DNA of 64,000 nucleotides, taken from NCBI RefSeq assembly GCF_030296015.1, contig NZ_AP027368.1:806001-870000 (forward strand), given 5' to 3'. This document shows positions 61,268-64,000 of this stretch, piece after piece. Positions within the stretch are counted from its first letter, which is position 1, and the number at the start of each line of letters is the position of its first letter. A program made the translations under genes and the position numbers. The notes under the pieces are model-generated. The model was given only the letters and a program-made list of their open reading frames with translations, was not told the origin of the DNA and did not search any database. The stretch comes from Ferrimonas sp. YFM. GTDB lineage: Bacteria; Pseudomonadota; Gammaproteobacteria; Enterobacterales; Shewanellaceae.

Positions 61268-61375
61268 TAGGTATCATGGGGTTTTGGAAATGTGACCCTA
61301 TGTTACCCGCTTCCCGTTCCAGCACCAAAATTTCGCGGACAGTGCAGATTTTTCGATCGGATCACAATTTTTTAC

Positions 61376-61401
61376 GAACTTTTACCAGTAGGCGCAGTCT
61401 A
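61376..61401 (+). promoter_or_regulatory. Sigma-E promoter of the rpoE operon
   Basis: GAACTT (61376-61381), 16-bp spacer, TCTA (61398-61401) fits the E. coli sigma-E consensus GAACTT-N16-TCTGA and the known autoregulation of rpoE. It is about 60 bp before the start codon. Confidence 0.85.
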
Positions 61402-61465
61402 CCTAAGTGCGCGGAGACGAGTAAAAGCAAAATCAGCAGTTTAGTTTATGGGAGAGTGCTCTCAA

Positions 61466-62044
61466 GTGAGTGAGCCAAACAGCGATCAGCAGCTGGTCGA
61501 ACGCGTTCAACAAGGTGATAAACAAGCTTTTAATTTGCTGGTGATGAAATACCAGCACAAGGTAGCCAACCTGATAAGCCGCTATGTCAAGAATCAGGGC
61601 GATGTCGCCGATGTGGCACAGGAGGCGTTTATCAAGGCCTACCGGGCTCTGCCTAACTTTCGTGGGGAGAGCGCGTTTTACACCTGGCTTTACCGGATTG
61701 CGGTGAATACCGCCAAGAACTATCTGGTGTCCCAGGGACGGCGGCCACCTGCAACGGATGTGGACGCGGAAGAAGCTGAGTTTTATGACGGTGCCGATGC
61801 ACTGAGGGAGCATGCCTCCCCCGAGCGTCAGCTGCTGTCCGACGAGATTAAGAGGGCAGTGTTCAGCACCATAGAAACATTGCCGGAAGAGCTGAGGGTA
61901 GCCATCACACTCCGGGAGCTGGAGGGGATGAGCTACGAGGAGATCGCGACTGTAATGGAGTGTCCGGTAGGCACGGTGAGAAGCCGTATCTTCAGGGCGC
62001 GGGAAGCGATCGACAAGAGGATTCAACCGCTGTTAGAGCGGTAG
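61466..62044 (+). CDS. rpoE: Envelope-stress sigma factor sigma-E
   Basis: 192 residues. FNLLVMKYQHKVANLISRYV, QEAFIKAYRALPNFRG, FYTWLYRIAVNTAKNYLV (region 2) and ITLRELEGMSYEEIATVM, CPVGTVRSRIFRAREAID (region 4) are nearly the same as E. coli RpoE. The GTG at 61466 is preferred because GGGAGAG lies upstream and the E. coli protein starts at that point; an ATG at 61448 is the alternative. It is first of rpoE-rseA-rseB-rseC. Confidence 0.96.
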   Translation: MSEPNSDQQLVERVQQGDKQAFNLLVMKYQHKVANLISRYVKNQGDVADVAQEAFIKAYRALPNFRGESAFYTWLYRIAVNTAKNYLVSQGRRPPATDVDAEEAEFYDGADALREHASPERQLLSDEIKRAVFSTIETLPEELRVAITLRELEGMSYEEIATVMECPVGTVRSRIFRAREAIDKRIQPLLER

Positions 62045-62062
62045 TATCAATCAGGGTGAACC

Positions 62063-62656
62063 ATGACAGAACGTAAAGAAGCAGTATCGGCTTGGGTTGA
62101 CGGAGAAGGAACCGATCTGGACCTCAAGCAGTGGCTTAAGGATGAAGAGATGCAGTCCTCCTGGGGTCGCTACCACCTTATCGGTGATGCGATGCGCAAC
62201 GAGTTGCCCAAGGAGCTGAATCTGGACATCGCCTCCAGCGTGGCTGCCGCCCTGGAGCAGGAGCCCACAGTGCTGGCGCCCAAAGAGGAACCTAAGTCCT
62301 CTGAGCCAAGCCGACGCTCCGTGGTCTCTGGCAAGGTGGTGGAGTTCTCCCGCCGCTTCGGTCAGTACGCCATCGCCGCCACCGTTGCCGCCATCGCCGT
62401 AGTCGGCGTGCAGCAATACGGTGCCGAGCAGCAGAACAGTCCTGTGCCTGTACTCAATACCCTGCCGGTTGTGGGCGCTCCCACCCCAGCCAGCTATCAG
62501 GCCAACACTCCTGCCGCTCGTCAGGCCCAGGCTCAGAGTGCCGAGGCCCAGGCGATGGAACAGCGCCGCCGGGTGAACGCCTATCTGCGTGACCACCTGT
62601 TGCAGCAGCGTCTGAAGGGGCATAATGTGTCCAACGACGATCAAGAGCAAAACTAA
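62063..62656 (+). CDS. rseA: Anti-sigma-E factor RseA
   Basis: 197 residues. The cytoplasmic sigma-binding domain (EAVSAWVDGEGTDLDL, WGRYHLIGDAMRNELP) is followed by one membrane span (AIAATVAAIAVVGVQQYG, about 113-130) and a periplasmic tail rich in Ala and Gln for RseB binding. DegS and RseP would cleave it under envelope stress. Confidence 0.93.
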   Translation: MTERKEAVSAWVDGEGTDLDLKQWLKDEEMQSSWGRYHLIGDAMRNELPKELNLDIASSVAAALEQEPTVLAPKEEPKSSEPSRRSVVSGKVVEFSRRFGQYAIAATVAAIAVVGVQQYGAEQQNSPVPVLNTLPVVGAPTPASYQANTPAARQAQAQSAEAQAMEQRRRVNAYLRDHLLQQRLKGHNVSNDDQEQN

Positions 62657-62665
62657 GAGGCACGC

Positions 62666-63613
62666 TTGCGTAAATTCTTGTTTGTAGTGGCATGGTTGCT
62701 GGCATTGCCGGCCCATGCCGCTGGCGACGACCCCGCCATCGACTGGCTGCAGAAGATGCAGCACGCCCTCTCCAATACCCAGTTCCGCTACTCCCTGATA
62801 CACCTGCAGTCGGATCACATCCGTCCCCTTCGCTATCTCCACGGCACCGTGGATGGCAAGGAGGTGGCCTACCTGGAGCACCTGAACGGGCCACAGAAGA
62901 ATGTGGTCAGAATCGGTGATCAGGTCACCTACCTGGAGCACGACGTCAAACCCTACTCGGTTCGCAGCGCTCGCATCAGCGGCTTTATTCCGCCGGCGTT
63001 CGGCACCGGCGTGGAAGCCTTCACCCCCTACTACCAGCTGGCCGTGGGGGGCCGGGATCGGGTGGCGGGTCGCACCTCTCAGGTGGTGCGCATCGTCTCC
63101 ACCGACAAGTTCCGCTACAGCTACAGCCTGTGGCTGGATATGGAAACGGCGCTGCCCCTGCGTATCGATACCCTCAACGCCGATGGTCAGCTGCTGGAGC
63201 AGTATCTGGTGATTGAGATGGCCGCCTTCGATGTGACCCCTCCGGTGTTGGGCAAACTGACCGAAGAGAACTGGCCGCCGGTGCTGGTGAGAGCCAACAG
63301 CGATCAGCAGTCTCCCTGGCGTTTCGGCTGGTTGCCTCAGGGGTTCAAACTGACCCATGTGGACCAGCACCGCCTGTTCGGTGTCAATGACCCGGTTCAG
63401 TACCTGGCCCTGAGCGACGGCCTGACCGAGATGTCGGTCTACATCGGCCTGGCTGGCCAGGTGGTGATGCCCGAGAGCCTCTCCACCGGCAGCGGCCTCT
63501 CCCTGGCGTCTGCCCGCCACGGCGACGTGGAAGTGGTTGTCGTAGGGCGCTTGCCCCTGGAGAGCCTGACCAATGTGGCCAACTCCATCTATCCGGCGGA
63601 GTCCGGCCAATGA
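62666..63613 (+). CDS. rseB: Sigma-E regulatory protein RseB
   Basis: 315 residues. A signal peptide ends at PAHA/AGD. A MucB/RseB large domain (AIDWLQKMQHALSNTQFRYS, FRYSYSLWLDMETALPLRID) and small C-terminal domain follow. It protects RseA from DegS and senses lipoprotein or LPS faults. The start is a TTG 9 bp after the rseA stop with AAGAGG upstream; no ATG precedes the signal peptide. Confidence 0.93.
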   Translation: MRKFLFVVAWLLALPAHAAGDDPAIDWLQKMQHALSNTQFRYSLIHLQSDHIRPLRYLHGTVDGKEVAYLEHLNGPQKNVVRIGDQVTYLEHDVKPYSVRSARISGFIPPAFGTGVEAFTPYYQLAVGGRDRVAGRTSQVVRIVSTDKFRYSYSLWLDMETALPLRIDTLNADGQLLEQYLVIEMAAFDVTPPVLGKLTEENWPPVLVRANSDQQSPWRFGWLPQGFKLTHVDQHRLFGVNDPVQYLALSDGLTEMSVYIGLAGQVVMPESLSTGSGLSLASARHGDVEVVVVGRLPLESLTNVANSIYPAESGQ

Positions 63614-64000
63614 TGGAGGCCCTGGCCCGGGTGGAGTCCTGGGATAAAGGCCAGGTCACCCTGAGCTGGCAGGTGCAGAGTGCCTGCGGCCACTGTTATG
63701 AGTCCGACAACTGCGGCACCGGTGTGGTGGCCAAGGGGCTGAATCCCAGGTCTCAGCGCCTGACCCTGCCCTGGAAGCAGCGGCTCAGCCCGGGCACCCA
63801 GGTGACCCTGGGGATCCCCGAGCAGCAACTGCTCAGTGCCGCCGCCCTGGTTTATCTGCTTCCCCTGCTAGGCTTACTGGTGGGGGTAGGCGGCACTGCC
63901 CTGATGGGTGGCGCCGAACTGTTGGCCCTGGGTCTGGGTTTGGCCCTGGGTGGGGCAGGCTTTATGACAGCCCGGCGTCTGGCAGATTCACTGACACCCA
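63610..64000 (+). CDS. rseC: RseC/SoxR-reducing family protein (5' part)
   Basis: 130 codons are visible before the right edge. Four cysteines (SACGHCYESDNCGTG contains three of the CxxC-type set) precede two membrane spans (AALVYLLPLLGLLVG and LLALGLGLALGGAG). The ATG overlaps the rseB stop. RseC is the fourth gene of the sigma-E operon and related to RsxC-linked electron transfer to SoxR. The C-terminus is outside the window. Confidence 0.9.
   Translation, partial: MMEALARVESWDKGQVTLSWQVQSACGHCYESDNCGTGVVAKGLNPRSQRLTLPWKQRLSPGTQVTLGIPEQQLLSAAALVYLLPLLGLLVGVGGTALMGGAELLALGLGLALGGAGFMTARRLADSLTP

Noticed and set aside
1-64000. Mobile elements, prophage, CRISPR, tRNA or rRNA genes
   Set aside because: I saw no transposase or integrase frames, terminal repeats, regularly spaced direct repeats, or tRNA/rRNA-like sequence. 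Gene order is that of a chromosomal backbone.

Overview
The window is about 60% GC, densely coded and chromosomal in character. I see no insertion sequence, prophage, CRISPR array, rRNA or tRNA. Gene content and order point to a marine gammaproteobacterium of the order Alteromonadales, close to Shewanella and most likely Ferrimonas. The main signs are nadB / rpoE-rseA-rseB-rseC, mutH / rppH-ptsP-lgt-thyA-nhaR, sdhE-ygfX, divergent oxyR and 2-Cys peroxiredoxin, and a MetJ-type operator in front of metH. The genus is inferred from memory of gene order and family resemblance; no search was run.

Layout. 1-6.4 kb: end of a rhodanese gene, a siroheme-synthase-type protein with a decayed methyltransferase domain, two methyltransferases, an SDR oxidoreductase, a thioredoxin-fold protein without its CXXC motif, and an orphan ParA. 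6.4-9.3 kb: a Fur-box-preceded operon of porin, covalently flavinylated FMN-binding protein and PepSY-type membrane protein, which looks like iron-responsive extracytoplasmic electron transfer. 9.3-14.2 kb: a secreted M28 peptidase with an ABC-2 type exporter, and a DUF4397 lipoprotein. 14.2-17.9 kb: a photo-oxidative-stress type module (ECF sigma factor, ChrR-like zinc/cupin anti-sigma factor, LON-domain protein, and a divergent DUF2878 / chalcone-isomerase-like / DUF3833 operon). Three promoters there share the same architecture, TGAnCn-N16-CGTA. 18-25 kb: an exported RelA/SpoT-fold protein, a SYLF protein, and an unrecognised three-gene cassette (1049, 57 and 609 residues).

25-31 kb: thioesterase, dicarboxylate symporter, a tandem-DUF417 membrane protein, a DUF3365 haem protein, a DUF4097-like protein and a DUF3157-like protein. 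30.7-36.8 kb: a TetR regulator with a palindromic operator and a divergent RibD-like reductase, then B12-dependent methionine synthase with tandem met boxes, a divergent ArsR regulator and cobalamin adenosyltransferase. 36.8-43.5 kb: MATE exporter, YceH, NYN-domain protein, LURP/scramblase-like protein, QueG, and a second ECF module (sigma, membrane anti-sigma-like protein, DUF4097 protein). 43.7-50.3 kb: a degenerate sensor kinase, a diguanylate cyclase, YfbR, peroxiredoxin/OxyR and a class III nucleotide cyclase.

50.4-59.7 kb: mutH, a 695-bp AT-rich gap with DnaA-box-like sites, rppH-ptsP, lgt, thyA, nhaR, a Bcr/CflA transporter, sdhE and ygfX. 59.6-64 kb: nadB, divergent from the envelope-stress operon rpoE-rseA-rseB-rseC, which carries a textbook sigma-E promoter; rseC runs off the right edge. 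Three separate ECF sigma systems (singlet oxygen type, DUF4097-associated, and sigma-E) lie within 64 kb, so stress and envelope sensing is the strongest common theme. The least explained items are the 19.8-25.0 kb cassette, the exported RelA/SpoT-fold protein, and the Fur-box porin/flavoprotein operon.
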